Notes: generated by a model from the letters alone, not told the origin. 64,000 nucleotides of DNA from Corylus avellana (GCF_901000735.1 NC_081547.1:29499382-29563381), one strand, 5' to 3'. Shown: positions 24,756 to 36,690, counted from the stretch's first letter. Numbers and translations: made by a program.

Positions 24756-25713
24756 GGGATGCAAATCCTCTCCAGCCCATAATGAACGGGAGAGTATCCG
24801 TTTATAACTAGAGATATCCTAAGGTCACAAAAGAGACACATATCTTCATAATAAAAATATTATTTAAGGTTTTAAAAATAAATAAATAAATAATGGGGTG
24901 GCCGGCCACCCCCATTTTGGGCAATGGCCAACCAGAGGGTGGCCATGGCCTATATATAGGAGTGGTTCGACCACCACAACTTGCAAAATGGGAGTGGTCA
25001 AACCACCCCAAGCCCACCAAGGGTGGTCGAGGGTAGCTCGGCCACCCCCATTTTGCAAGTTGGGGGTGGTGGTTCGGCCACCCCCTGGTTGGCTATTGGG
25101 GGTGGCTAGGTGGTCAACCACCCCTTTTTTTTATTATTATTATTTTATAATTTATTTTCTAAAAAAATTTAAATTATATATATATATTTTATTACGAGGA
25201 TAAATTTTTCATTTGTTGCTTTAAAAAAATTTTAAGGGAAAAGTACACTTTACCCCCTCAAAGTTTGGACGATTTTCAATTCGACTACCAATGTTTCAAT
25301 TTTTGTAATGCACCCCCCTAAACTTTGCAATTTTTTTTCAATTTGACCAATTTCATCCAAAAATTCTCATACTGCTCCTAATTTTTTTTTTTTTAATAAA
25401 AAAATTAAAAAAAATATATTCGGGGTGGCTACGGCCACCCCTTTGGCCATCTAGCCATTTTTGCAACCCCCAAATTTTTTTTTTTTTTTTTTTTTATAAA
25501 ATATTAAAAAAAAAATTAGAATGATAATTTTGGATAAAATTGATCTGAATTGAAAAAAAAATAAAAAAAAATTGCGAGTTTAGAGTGCGGTGAAAAATGG
25601 CGTGTCAGATAGTCAGCTTTAGGGGGCTAAAGTGTAATTTTTTTTTTAAAAAAAAAAATCTTAATCATGAATTGAATACTCTCTAGACCGGAGAAAATTG
25701 GAATCCGCTAAAA
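24756..25713. mobile_element. Inverted-repeat element with GGGTGG-hairpin core, containing a nested element
   Basis: The left end GGATGCAAATCCTCTCCAG pairs with the right end, whose reverse complement starts GGATTCCAATTTTCTCCGG. Both also carry a GAGAGTAT motif. The end resembles the element at 42217-42895. The core 24895-25128 is packed with short inverted pairs of the type GGGGTGGCC...GGCCACCCC. A second element, 25236-25640, lies inside the right half. No target-site duplication is convincing. Confidence 0.5.
25236..25640. mobile_element. Nested inverted-repeat element, about 400 bp
   Basis: The left end, reading TACACTTTACCCCCTCAAAG, pairs with the right end, whose reverse complement reads TTACACTTTAGCCCCCTAAA. 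It has A/T runs and a GGGGTGGCTACGGCCACCCC hairpin near 25424-25443. The end sequence resembles the 2525-3905 element (AAATGNATTTTACYCC). Confidence 0.5.
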
Positions 25714-26791
25714 AGTATTTCCCGGTGATAAGAGACGTAAATGGCCCTCCCATTACTATTAGTTCGAGTTGAGTGGATGGTCCATTTGGCACCCATCCCT
25801 TGACTGACATTTGGGTTGGTTTCTTTTAGTTTCTTTTGTCGGAAAGTTGGGCTTAGTGCAATGAATCGTTGAGCTCATGAACCGCTGGGCCAATGCAATG
25901 CAATGAATCGTTTGAGAAACATTTGGTTTAATCTATGATATGCTGGACCTTTTATTCGATAAAAAAAAAAAATTAAAAAAAAAATGCAATGAGCCATTGA
26001 GCCCTTACAACTTAACGGAAATGCAAAGAACTTGAAAGTTCATTATTCGGGAATGATAGCATTAGCATGACTTTTATGAACCGATCTCAACCAAGAAAAA
26101 AGGAATAAAAGAACTTATATATATATTAAAAAAAAAAAAGGAATAAAAGAAATAAAGGATAAAGAAGAAGATGATTTTGCAAATCCCCTCTTTTGTGATA
26201 AGCTTCACACGAATAATCTTAAAAACTATATTTTTATCAAGTAACTATTTCATAATTATGATGTTGCAATTTCAACTAATCTATTTTTTTAAAAAAAAAA
26301 AAAACCAAAAAAACAAAAACTAATCTAAAGATTGATTGGGAGCTACCACTAACATTATGAGATAAAAATATAATTTCCTGTGCACATAGAAACAAAAGGG
26401 GGCACCCAAAAAAAAAAAAAGAGTAAACAAGACCAAAGGAATAAGTTAAGTCACCAGTCTGAGCTTCAAAAAAGAGGAAATGAAGAATGGCTCATGTTAG
26501 ATTCAATCACCAAAACGAGTAGGCTTGGTATCACTATAAAAGCTATAGATCATGTTCCTCAAGTAACTAAGTACCTATACAATATTAGGCAGCCAGCCTT
26601 GGACCAAATTTGCAAAACTCAGCAGCAATTTCGAATTCAGCAAACAGGTGGTCAATGAAACAACTCAAACAAGTTTTCAAGCATACCTCTAGATTATTGC
26701 CTCCATATTAACTCAACACAGACTATCAATTTCAACTCTTTCTGCTTAAATTATACACACACAGAAATGCCCGGGCACACAGTCACACACA

Positions 26792-26852
<61 letters not shown>

Positions 26853-28242
26853 AGAACACATGGAGAGATTGAAAAGAAAAATATACTTCAACTACAATAC
26901 CAGCCCGCATATAGAACTTAAGAACCCAAAATCATCTAAAAGGTTGTCTGCATCTGTAAAAGCTAGACATGGTGTTAGTAATTAAACCAATAAAATGATA
27001 GGAATGTTTAAACATACACAGGTCCTCCAGTATGAGGCAAAATTACGCATTGGATCTGAGACCCAGGTTCTACAATGGCAATTTTTTTTTTTTTTTTTGT
27101 AAAGACAGCATACTTTGGATAGGCATGCATACAGAAAAAGTTTGGTTCTAGAACTTGCATCCCAGTGAGGCTGCCCCTAATATACTTCCATTCAAACACC
27201 AAAAATGATCACTTGGGGGCAGGAGGACAGGGGCGCAGGGGAATGGGAAACAATCATTCCATGCGACAGCAAAGCGTAATCAAGTTTCCAATGGACACAG
27301 ATCAGGGAGGAAGACTGTTCATGACACCAATCCAATGACCAAGTCCATGATTCGACCGAGTGATATTATAATTGACAAGCTTCAGAAATACAAACAGCCA
27401 ACCTATGTACCAAATATGATAAACCGGCGCAATAACTGTTCCGGCATATATATATATATATGGCAAAAACATGCCTACATGCCTATCACAGAATATTATT
27501 GAAACAAATCATGTTGCAACTAAGACATCCCAAGCTTTCCCAAATAGAAGATCTTGCACCACCTGAAACATCTGTCTCATCCTAAACTGGCATAAATTCA
27601 TTTTAAAGCAGGTAAAAATTACAAGAAACTAATATGTCCAAAATCATCTGAAGTATACTCAGCCCAAAAAGAAAAAACCATAATCTTCAGCAATACATGA
27701 AGTCTATTTCCTAAATCAATTCGTTCCAGCCCCGTCAACCTCTAATCTCGGTAAGATTTCAAACATATTGAATAATAACAACTTGAAAGTATAGGTAAAC
27801 ATGTGCAATATTGGCAATAATTGTTCAAGAGACAATCACCAACAACCGCTTCAAACTTGTGCATTGTTGGAGTATATACGCACCAAGTATATCTAATTAT
27901 GTCCTATATCAAGTAATAGTCAAAAGACTGGGGTTGATATCACAATAACTGAATCCAAAACCTATATGTTCAAGCTTTTGGGATAGGACAAAGTTTCTCC
28001 AAACTAGTTTGAAAAAAAAAAAATTCTTCAACTAAGTCTATTAGACCAACATATCTTTAGAGCATGGAGGAGGCCCAAGAGGGTGCATGTGATTCTTACA
28101 TTTATTTTTAATAGGAGTAACAAAGCATGTAATTCTCACATATTTTTAGAATCATCTGCCGTAAGGACAGTCAATTTAATAGATTTAGTTGAAGGAATCC
28201 AAAGTAGATGAAGAAAAAATACGTTCCTCACTTAGATGTTTA
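25714..28242. other. Gene-free spacer
   Basis: No supported gene on either strand. It contains poly-A/T runs and the CT/CA microsatellite at 26796-26852. Short open frames in the area show no family resemblance. Confidence 0.45.
26796..26852. repeat. Compound (CT)n(CA)n microsatellite
   Basis: About 17 CT units directly followed by about 11 CA units. Confidence 0.9.
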
Positions 28243-28692
28243 TTTACAATGATCTAGAGAGAAGCGCTAGCCACATCTGCGCTATCACTCCAAAATAACT
28301 AGTCAATTTGAGGCTTCTCTAGAATCACTTATAGAGCTTAGTCTCACCTAGTAAGGAACCAATGTAGGACTTAACACCCATGAATGCTTTTATAATCCAC
28401 CCACTTCATGTGGGCTACTCATCTTTCCAATATGAGATTGAAGTGTTACAATATCTTCCCTTTAAATCCCTGACGTCCTCATCAAGGCTACATCATGTAC
28501 GGCTAGAGTATCATATGGCGTTACTAGGTTGGTCTAATACTATTAGTAACAACCCAGAAAAAAGTATTAGTTACATATGAGTATTACTTCAAAATGACTA
28601 ATCAATTTGGACTTCTTTAGAATCAATTATAAAACTTAGTTTCACTTAGTAAAAAACCAATGTGAAGGAATGTGGGACTGTGGTGTTAAATT
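28243..28692 (-). mobile_element. TRIM-like miniature LTR retrotransposon
   Basis: Two direct repeats flank a short centre of about 90 bases (about 28450-28542): left 28243-28449 and right 28543-28692. They share, for example, AATCAATTTGGACTTCT and AACTAGTCAATTTGAGGCTTC in aligned positions. Read on the minus strand, the right repeat is followed by AGTATTAGACC, resembling the initiator-Met tRNA primer site TGGTATCAGAGC. A purine tract AAAGGGAAGATAT then precedes the left repeat, which begins TGTAACACTTC. The right repeat lacks about 55 bases present in the left one. No protein is encoded. The LTR, primer site and polypurine order is what defines a TRIM. Confidence 0.65.
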
Positions 28693-29173
28693 ATCAGCCC
28701 AACATGCAGGACCATGTAAACTATACTATTCAATTCAGCTTAGAACTACTACTTATTCAATCCCGACAAATCCTTCACAGAAACGAATCAAACCCTTTTG
28801 TTAGGACGACATTCATGTTTCAATATGCCACCACAAAGTTACCACTTTTTCTGTGCACCAAAGCATGTTTTGGACCTTCAGACAAGGATAAATTGGAACG
28901 TTCAATGCAAATAACAAATACCATGATGTAAAATAGTACAATTGGCAAAATTGGATTCATTAAAAACCAAAATTACAGGAACTAAGAACTAGTAAGCCAT
29001 GCAAGTGTCAGAAAAATTTGTTCTTCAATTACAAACACAACAAGGTAAGTACTGTATATCAAAACCCCTATCATTTGCCTCGAATTTCCCAAGCAAATGA
29101 ACCTTCATAGTTTGTCCTACAATTACAAAAACACGAAGGTAAGAATATCCAATTTCACAAATTAACCAACCTC
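28693..29173. other. Downstream region of the PRA1 gene
   Basis: Expected to hold the 3' UTR of the minus-strand PRA1 gene. Two similar short stretches (near 29019-29050 and 29100-29135, ATTACAAA..CACAA..GGTAAG) suggest a small local duplication. Nothing else is recognised. Confidence 0.4.
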
Positions 29174-29812
29174 TCAAACGCGTGCGGCGACTGCCGGGGC
29201 GGCGGCTGCAGCAGCGGAGGAGGCAGCGCCGCCGAGGAAGGAGAGAAACCCTGCATTCGCGGGCTCCTGGTCGTCCAGGAAGAGATCCTCGGGAACCCTA
29301 AACGCGCCGTGCGCGCAGACGATGGCGAAGCCGACCATCAGCGCCGAGATCAGGAGCGATCCGACGGTGGTAAGGAAGACCACGATGATAGTCAAGAGGG
29401 ACAGGCCGAGTAGGGTTTCGCGGTCGGAGAACGTGCGGCCGAGGATGACCAGAGGCTGATCGGACTGCCGGAAGAGGTAGAGAAAGGTCCACGCGCCGAG
29501 AAGGGAGAGGAGGACGAAGAGGGAGATAGGGTGGGAGAGGAGCGAGAGCGCGAGAACGAGGGCGAGGAAAGTGAGGTAGTTCACGCGAAAGTAACCGAGG
29601 TTCTTGCGGATCCGAGAGTAGGCCTCCGTTAGGGACTCGGGTCGGGTCATGGCGCTCCGGTCCACGAGTTCGTACCACGGGCGACGCTGCGAGAACCCAT
29701 GGCGGATCGAGGACGAGATCCGTGAGATGAACAAGCGAAAGGCGGGAGTGGCGATCGGGGCCTGGGAGGATTGGGACGGGTTCGAGATTGGGATTGTCGG
29801 TGCGGAGGCCAT
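29174..29812 (-). CDS. PRA1 family protein (prenylated Rab acceptor), PRA1B-like
   Basis: Small integral membrane protein of the endomembrane system that interacts with prenylated Rab GTPases in ER-Golgi and endosomal traffic. Single exon of 212 codons, the usual length and structure in plants. Recognised by RPWYELVDRSAMTRPESLTEA followed by RIRKNLGYFRVNY, the PRA1 signature. Two hydrophobic hairpins follow, about residues 78-115 and 133-166, separated by LFRQSDQPLVILGR with the conserved Asp. The tail has an acidic VPEDLFLDDQEP and then an unusual Ala-rich run near the C-terminus. The coding region is much more GC-rich than the surrounding spacer. A long overlapping minus-strand frame (29298-29927) is a GC-rich shadow. 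Confidence 0.93.
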   Translation of the reverse strand: MASAPTIPISNPSQSSQAPIATPAFRLFISRISSSIRHGFSQRRPWYELVDRSAMTRPESLTEAYSRIRKNLGYFRVNYLTFLALVLALSLLSHPISLFVLLSLLGAWTFLYLFRQSDQPLVILGRTFSDRETLLGLSLLTIIVVFLTTVGSLLISALMVGFAIVCAHGAFRVPEDLFLDDQEPANAGFLSFLGGAASSAAAAAAPAVAARV

Positions 29813-30107
29813 TGGTGGCGGCGCGTGGGCTCAAGATTTGCGCGTAAATTATAGAATGGGACGCGGAGAGAGAGGCTAGTGTCTGCGGAGAGAAATTAGT
29901 TACGCTGTCGGTTGAGAGATGTTGCAATTGCCAATAAGCATGTATGCATTGGAAAATGGAAAGTGGTGGGAGGAGTTATTTTGTGGGTCGCGGAAGATGG
30001 TACCACAGGTGGTAGGTGTGACTTGTGAGGCTCATGTTTAAAATGGAATATTTTGCCTTTTTTCAGAATATAATTAATCTTGTATTGTCGGTAAAGAAGA
30101 TTAATAT

Positions 30108-30741
30108 TGTTGGAGCGTTTTTCAGGTCCAAGAATTTGTTACCCAGTAATTTTCTTAATGGTTAAGCTGTGAAGAACCTCTTCTACCGCAATGAGGTTCT
30201 TGCAAAACAAAAACAAAGCTAAAGGGTCTTCCGTTGAAGCCAAAGATAATTGTTGAGAGAGAAAATAACTCCTAGTAACCCCACTCATTTTTACACTTAT
30301 GTACAACATTATCCTTACCACTCATTGGGCGACACATGTACACACCACTTTTGCACTCGAGAATTAAAGAGATACAAGAGAATGAGAGGGGGTTCTTCTC
30401 CTTCCTCCACCAAAGACCTCTCTGGCAATGACCCAAAGAGAGTGTCTCTCTCTCTCTCTCATATATCTCTTACTTTGATGACTCTCTCTCCTTCTCATTT
30501 CTTGTATACTTCACTCAACACACACTGATTCATAGATATTAGAGGTAAATTTTTATTATATTTTTTATCTACAAATAAATATAATAACTTAAGTATTAGA
30601 GGAGTCTTCAGTTTCAACCGAAGACTTTCTAACCTTGTTTTTGTTTTGCATAAACATTATTGCCGTACAAGAGGTTATTCACAGCTTAACCATCAAAAAA
30701 ATCACTAGGTAGCAAATTCTTGGACAAAAAACACTCCAACA
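30108..30741. mobile_element. Inverted-repeat element with about 130-bp arms
   Basis: The left arm starts TTGGAGCGTTTTTCAGGTCC and the right arm, as reverse complement, starts TTGGAGTGTTTTTTGTCC. The arms continue to pair through AAGAATTTG, GGTTAAGCTGTGAA, AACCTCTT, GCAAAACAAAAACAA and GTCTTC. The centre has CT-rich sequence (30446-30490) and no transposase. It lies about 295 bases upstream of the PRA1 ATG, so it may abut that promoter. The target-site duplication is not clear. Confidence 0.7.
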
Positions 30742-30889
30742 CCAATAATTATATATATGTATATTATTGTTACTGATCATATTTAGTACACATAAATATT
30801 TTGTTTATGACTTTTGTATCTTCAATGACGATCTCCAAGGGAAAGGCTTTAAACAATATTGACAATGATGGTCTTGGATGTTAGTTATT

Positions 30890-31077
30890 AAAGTTAGAAA
30901 CGTCTTAGAGAGTCAAACAAATGAACTCAAAAAAAGTTACAAACTGACGTGGTAAAAGTTTTTAAATTAAAAAAATACAATTCTCTCTATATTGTCTACC
31001 ACTCACGGTCTATCACATCAGTTTAAAAAAAATTTAAAATTCATTTGTTTGACTCCCTGACACTTCTCTTAAAGTTA
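30890..31077. mobile_element. MITE-like element, about 190 bp
   Basis: GAGAGTCAAACAAATGAA-type sequence on the left pairs with TTCATTTGTTTGACTC on the right. Outer ends AAAGTTA and TAAAGTTA-type are less certain. No coding content. Confidence 0.55.
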
Positions 31078-31257
31078 TATGATGTTGGTCATTAGAGTTA
31101 AGGACTTAAGGAAGATGTATGAAAGATGGCCTGACAGGTGAAGTTTTGAGAAAAGTTGAAAATTGGTTCGATCAATTTTTTAAGACTGCTTTGTAAAAAT
31201 AAAAGATAAAGAAATATTTTTATAAACATAAGTATTAAAAATAAATAAATAAATAAA

Positions 31258-31450
31258 AAATGGAAGAGTACCACCATGGTGGCAGCACTACCACCGTGGT
31301 GGTGGTGATGATTTGGCAATTGGCGGCCACCACAGGGGCTGCTAGCTCCGAATAGTGGCCAATGCAAAGAAGCCAAATCTATTGGTGGCCTCCACGGGCC
31401 ACTTGCATGGTGGCTATCAAATGATGGCCGCTGCCATCATGCACCGGCAA
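31258..31450. repeat. CCACC/GGTGG-rich palindromic patch
   Basis: Dense CCACC and GGTGG words with short hairpins such as ACCACCATGGTGG and CTACCACCGTGGTGG. It is flanked by A/T-rich runs, as in the cores of the elements at 24756 and 42217. No terminal repeats were found. Confidence 0.45.
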
Positions 31451-33087
31451 CAACACCCATTTTTTTAACTCTTAATACTTTTTGAAATTGTTTTGTATTT
31501 TATTTTTTGAGAAGTATTTTACATTTTAGAAAGAGTTTTATAATTTATTTAAAAAAGTATGTTAGCAGTGGATGTCACATCTATAATTTAATTTAATTTA
31601 ATGAAAAACTTTGTAAAATATATACATCCTCCACGACCCAATTTGATTAAGGCATCAATCTTTATCCGGAATAAATTAATGAAAAAAGTTAATCTGAAAC
31701 ATTTAATTGCTAAAGTTGACTAGAATTAACATACACTATGATTAGACATGCCTACGCATATCTTATAGAAGACTAATAGGAATGAGAAGGATAATCTTCG
31801 TGCGAGAAAGCAGGTAGCGTATTATGCTTGTATAGGACGCACGTGGATACCATAGGATAGGCCAACAACAGACGTGGAAGCATTTATATGCCCAGATGAG
31901 GTTGGTTTCCTTAAGAGTTAAGAGATTATTCAAACAAAATGGTACCTTAAAAAAAGAAGAAGTGTACAACCTTTTGGTTTCGGACAAGGATTCTCTCGAT
32001 TTTCACTTGGGAGCTATTTTATTATCATAATTTTATTTTATTAAATTTAATAATATACATATTAATATTTAGTGAACACAAAATAAAGAGAATCTTATTC
32101 CCTGTAGGGTCATTCCATCTACTCTTGCCACCTTAATTAATCTCTACTTAGGGTATCTCAAACAGTCGTAAATCTTATTTTCTTTTAAGTGGTGATGGGC
32201 CGGTGGCTGAAAGTTCATAAAGAAAGAATCCAATCCCATTTTATGGGTTAGTTGCGTCCGGCATCTTCCATTGGAAGAAATTTTCAGGAAAAAAACCAAG
32301 CTTTTTTTAGGTTTTTTGACATGTCTACACAAGAAGGGAGGGAGGAGATTCGAACTAGTAACCGCTACTTCATTAAGTGTGGTCCCAGCCGATTGAGCTA
32401 CCTCTTGAGAACTTTTTAGACTTTTTGAAGGCACAAAAGTACTTAAATTTTTTTTTTCCCCTTTCTTTCTAATGAACATTTATTGATTTGAAAGCCCTTT
32501 TTTTTTCTTTTTTTTTTTTCTTTTTTGCGCTAAAAATGCTGTTTAAGCTCCTAAATCCAATGCCCTAATTAGTTGCATTCCCAAACAATGGTCATGCACC
32601 ACTATTTGGTTTTACTTTAACGTAATAATTACAATTTTGAACATTTTGGATTCAATTTTTCATTATGTTATAACCTAAAATTTAATTAATATAGTAATTT
32701 AAAAATATTTTTGAGAATCAGATGCTCTATAGACATATTTCAATTTATCCTAACCCAAAAAAACTCTTATAAAATCATGTCATGTCATGAAAGTAATTAA
32801 AGATATATATGTTTTTCTTTTGGGAATTGTGATAGGCAAATAATTTCTGTTGTTAAATCAATTGAATGGAAGATTATCCTAATTCCTACTTTCCTAGTGG
32901 TCCAGTCATATACTTGGTATTAATCAAAGGCTGTTATCTGCAGGCAGGACCAGTTAATTAACCACCTGACACGCATCATTTATTTTCTTGTACAATCGTC
33001 CATCTACCAATTATTTGCTTCACCTTTTGACTTTGCTTCCCCATCAGAATCTCAGCATTACTTCCATTCATGAAACAGCATTTTCCA
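31451..33087. other. Spacer upstream of the unknown-function gene
   Basis: Apart from the SINE fragment at 32325-32420 and T-rich runs near 32488-32525, nothing is recognised. Confidence 0.4.
32325..32420 (-). mobile_element. tRNA-derived SINE fragment, family 1 (minus)
   Basis: On the minus strand it reads GAGGTAGCTCAATCGGCTGG (A-box-like TAGCTCAATCGG), then GGTTACTAGTTCGAATCTCC (B-box-like AGTTCGAATC). The tail reads CTTGTGTAGACATGTC. Box spacing of about 35 bases fits an RNA polymerase III type 2 promoter. It does not fold as an intact tRNA and is followed by A/T-rich sequence, so a SINE is more likely than a tRNA gene. Related copies: 51545, 54455, 54785 and 12990. Confidence 0.6.
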
Positions 33088-33097
33088 TTTATAAATG
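33088..33097 (+). promoter_or_regulatory. Possible TATA box
   Basis: TTTATAAATG about 80 bases before the ATG at 33174. A plausible core promoter position; not otherwise supported. Confidence 0.4.
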
Positions 33098-33173
33098 GAG
33101 GTTGTTATCTTTAGAAGTCCTTACAAAACAGAGGAAGACACAGAGAGACTTCAACTCGATTAGTCTGTGCATT

Positions 33174-35544
33174 ATGGCTGCTTCTTGTGCCTTCCCTGAT
33201 ATATTTGGCTGGATTCAGAACCTTCCACCAATCACAGAATGGAGAAAAAACTCCATGTCTCTCTGCATATATTTTTCAAGTTCATCCCAACCATCCCTCA
33301 ATCTCTCCATAGCCAAAAACAACCAAACTCCAACACTCTGTTTTTCTATCAATGCAGATTTCAATCTCCCTGTCGCTCTTTGGACCTCAAAACCATTCAA
33401 GCTCGGTTCCAAATCCACAAAGTTGATAGACGAGGAAACCATGTCCAACATCATGGTCAATTTCATTGAAGATGTGCTTCGTTATAGCTCAAACAAGAAC
33501 AACTCCTTCCTCCAGCTCCCTCGACTGGATTCCACGACCAACTTCAAAGACATGTTCAATTTCGCGTTTCTCACTCTAGCAATCCTCGTCTGCATCTATG
33601 AAGCTCCGGCAGATCTCCGTTCAGGATGTCTTAATGCTCTCAAGAGTCACCTGGCAAATTGTCAGTCAAGACAAGCAACAAAGCTGCTCATGAAACTCTT
33701 GGGATCTAATTTAGAAGAGCAATGGATGCGGTCCCTGAACCTTGCCATTACTAATTGGACTGTAGAGCTCCAAGCCACCCACCGCTCCCTCAAAACACCA
33801 TCGCCCCTGTTCTCTTACGCAATTTCAACACTTGGGTTATGGAAGGTTCATCTGTATTGTCCTGTCATAGCCATGGATGTCGAAAATTCGAGCAGTCCTT
33901 CCGCTGATGAGCGACTGTTATTTTCTCTAACTTACCACCAACTTGAAGGCGTTGTCCAATTCAATTACAAAGTAACAGTTCAACCGAGTTGGGTTGAAGT
34001 GATAGTGAACACTGATAACATACGGTAAGATGATTTTTGTCCTATATTTCAATTATAGTTTACAGAGAAAAAGATAGCAGAACAGCTAAGCTCCTTAGTT
34101 TAGACCAAGCTCTAGTTAAGATTTTTTTAGCCTTATTTTGATTGTATTTTGAGAATAGTATTAGAATATTAATTAATTTATTAATATTTTTTTATTAGTT
34201 TAAATTTTTTGGAATAAATGATAATCTAGCACAATATTAGAGTTAGGATTTGCAATTCTTGATGAACCCAACCGAAACTCAATACGGAATTAAGGGTTAT
34301 AATTGAGAGATATGGCCAGTTTAATTAAATGGGTTGGATATATGGTTAGTCTTATATTCATGCTTTGATTCGATCTGAACCTAACATGAGACACTTAGTA
34401 TTTGCAATTGTTAACATGACCTATGAACCCAACATGAAATTAGCTGCTCATGATTGATGGGTCTATAATCTTATACTCATATCTTGACACAATTTGTATC
34501 CGACGCATAAATACAAATTGCTATTCCTATTTAGAGTAAAGGTTAAACTTTGAGTACTCTACAATTCACTATAATTTTAATAAAAAAATTCACATGTTAA
34601 AAGGTCACATAAAATACATACTTAATTTCAAAAGATAAAAGATTCGTGTCAATATTTTGCACATATTTCTCTCATATCATCTTCTAAGTTAACCATTAAA
34701 TTTATGAATTTATTTGTACCTCACATAAGTTCCCATAAATCTAATAATTAATCTATTAAACTTATATAAGAATATAAAAAATTAAATAAACAAATTATTA
34801 ACGCAAATTATTTCTCATCTCAAAATGCTAAAGAGCAATTGCCAGGCTTTTTTCTTGCGTCTATTGTGACCAATACTTGGCTTGTCTTCCTTTTGGAACA
34901 GGTGTGACGTGATGAGACTTGTGAATGAGACCCTTCTGAATCAACGAGGAGTTGGAACAGCAGAAAAGCACTTCCCTTCACGAATTTCCTTGCAACTTAC
35001 TCCAACTCTTCAGACGAACATAGTGAGCCTTTCAGTGAGCAAATCATCTGAGAACCCAGCAAGAGAGATGGGCTATGAAAAAAGTATAGAAGCAGGATTC
35101 GAACCCTCAAACCCTTACTTGGTACTCAAGGCGACCGCTGGAGAGACCATGACTATGAGCTTGAAGCCTTGGAAGTTTGAGGAATCCGTCGATGGTTATA
35201 GTGCAAACTTGAACTGGTTTCTTCACGATAGCATGGATGGAAGAGAAGTGTTCTCTTCCAAGCCTACAAAGCTTGCATTGCTTAACCCCAAGGCTTGGTT
35301 TAGAGACCGATACTCGAGCGCATACCGGCCTTTTACCCGGCAAGGAGGAGTGATATTCGCCGGCGACGAGTACGGCGAGAGAGTCTGCTGGAAGGTGGAC
35401 AAAAGTGCCGTAGGAAGGAGCATGGAGTGGGAGATTCGAGGGTGGATTTGGTTAACATATTGGCCTAACAAATATAAAACATTTTATGCTGAGACTAGGA
35501 AACTGGAATTTAGAGAAATCGTTCATCTTTCCATTGGTGGTTAG
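33174..35544 (+). CDS. Conserved plant protein of unknown function, two exons
   Basis: Exons 33174-34024 and 34902-35544 (1494 bases, 497 aa), joined in phase 2 to give ...NIRCDVMRLVNETLL.... The ATG at 33174 (MAASCAFPDIFGWIQNLPPI) is preferred although the frame is open upstream to 32988, because the motif after it looks like the conserved start. No signal peptide or convincing transmembrane helix is seen. The first half is helical with GSNLEEQWMRSLNLAITNW. The second half is beta-rich with many Trp and aromatic residues (RQGGVIFAGDEYGERVCWKV, WEIRGWIWLTYWPNKYKTF). I recall close homologues annotated only as uncharacterised across land plants. No enzyme motif was recognised, so no function is proposed. 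The intron holds a MITE-like repeat. Confidence 0.85.
34645..34820. mobile_element. MITE-like repeat inside the intron of the unknown-function gene
   Basis: Shares AACCATTAAATTTATG with the element at 11925-12113, followed by a CCTCACATAAG / CCCCACATG-type middle. The ends pair only weakly. Probably an older member of the same family. Confidence 0.35.
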
Positions 35545-36607
35545 CTAAGAAAACCACAAGAAATTTGCAGACTTTAGAATATTTAAGGCTTGTTATACTC
35601 CCCCACAAATATCTGCATCCACTTTGTATTTTTATAGTTCTTCTGTAAAGCGAAATGTTCCTCCAAGGGTCGATTAAAAGCTCTTACAATAGTTATTTTC
35701 CTCTCAACATTATCTTATTGGTGAACAAAATTCTCAATTGGCTGTCTCTTAGCATTCTTGTCTAGTTGTCATGAAACATTCAAATCTACTTGTTTTTTTA
35801 AAAAAATAAAAAATAAAAAAATGAAAAACAAGGATTATTGGGAGATGGACATTTGAGAATATTGAGTAGGATCCATATATACCATACTACTATCTCATTA
35901 CTATTTCACTATGTTGATAACTTGATATGGCATTGCTAGTCCATCACAATTATTCATTTATTTTTTCTTTTAACAGCTAAGACTATAAAGGTGAATTTGT
36001 AATGTCATGTCAGCATAATGAGATAGTAATATAGTATATGACATTACTCTTTTCTTAATTACATCATCACAATTTTATTACAGTTTACTAAATAATATTA
36101 TTTAAATTTAATTATTTAATAGTTGACATGATAAATTACACCTAAATTGTCACCTCAATTTGTATGGAACCAATAATAAAAACTGTGACACCTTAATGGC
36201 ATTTAATGTGAAGTAATTACATGCATATTCAGGAAGTAATTAGCTCCGAATTTAGAGTGTGAATTAATATAATATGATTATAGTTCGAAGAAAAGCATTA
36301 CTCTCTTAAAAAAATATAGAATATAATAATTCATAAACCCAGCTCACGTAGCGAACACTAGAGTAGCAAATAACAAACGGAGAAAGTTAAGAGAGGGAGG
36401 CGGACATTTCGAAGCTCAACCTCTCCCAACTGCACTAAACCAACCAAACTCTCATGATAAAAACCACTTCTCTTCTTCTCGATTTTGCCCCCGAGGTCAC
36501 TATAAATTTCCTCTCTTATCCCAGATCCTCCATTTTTCTTCTTCTTGCTCGTTATCCCAGCCTCCTCGACTTCTCGGTTTCCTACGATTCCGCTCGCTCT
36601 CTCTTCC
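35545..36607. other. Intergenic region between the unknown-function gene and BADC
   Basis: Contains the 3' UTR of the first gene and the promoter and 5' UTR of BADC. One MITE-like repeat lies at 35875-36048. No gene seen. Confidence 0.45.
35875..36048. mobile_element. MITE-like inverted repeat, about 175 bp
   Basis: The left arm ACTACTATCTCATTACTATT pairs with the right arm, whose reverse complement reads TATTACTATCTCATTATGC. ATGTTGATAAC and TGCTGACATGAC-type sequence continue inward. No coding content and no clear target-site duplication. Confidence 0.5.
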
Positions 36608-36640
36608 ATGGAGTCCGCTGTTCTCCAATCCTTTCACCGT

Positions 36641-36690
<50 letters not shown>

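Noticed and set aside
24864..25203. Three overlapping open frames rich in Gly/Trp/Pro/Thr
   Set aside because: Low-complexity translation of GGTGG/CCACC hairpin repeats.
29298..29927. 209-codon minus-strand frame overlapping PRA1
   Set aside because: Frame-shifted shadow in a GC-rich coding region; the PRA1 frame has the family signature and membrane hairpins.
32325..32420. Candidate tRNA gene from A- and B-box-like sequence
   Set aside because: No cloverleaf or acceptor stem could be formed; related SINE copies with the same tail occur elsewhere in the window.
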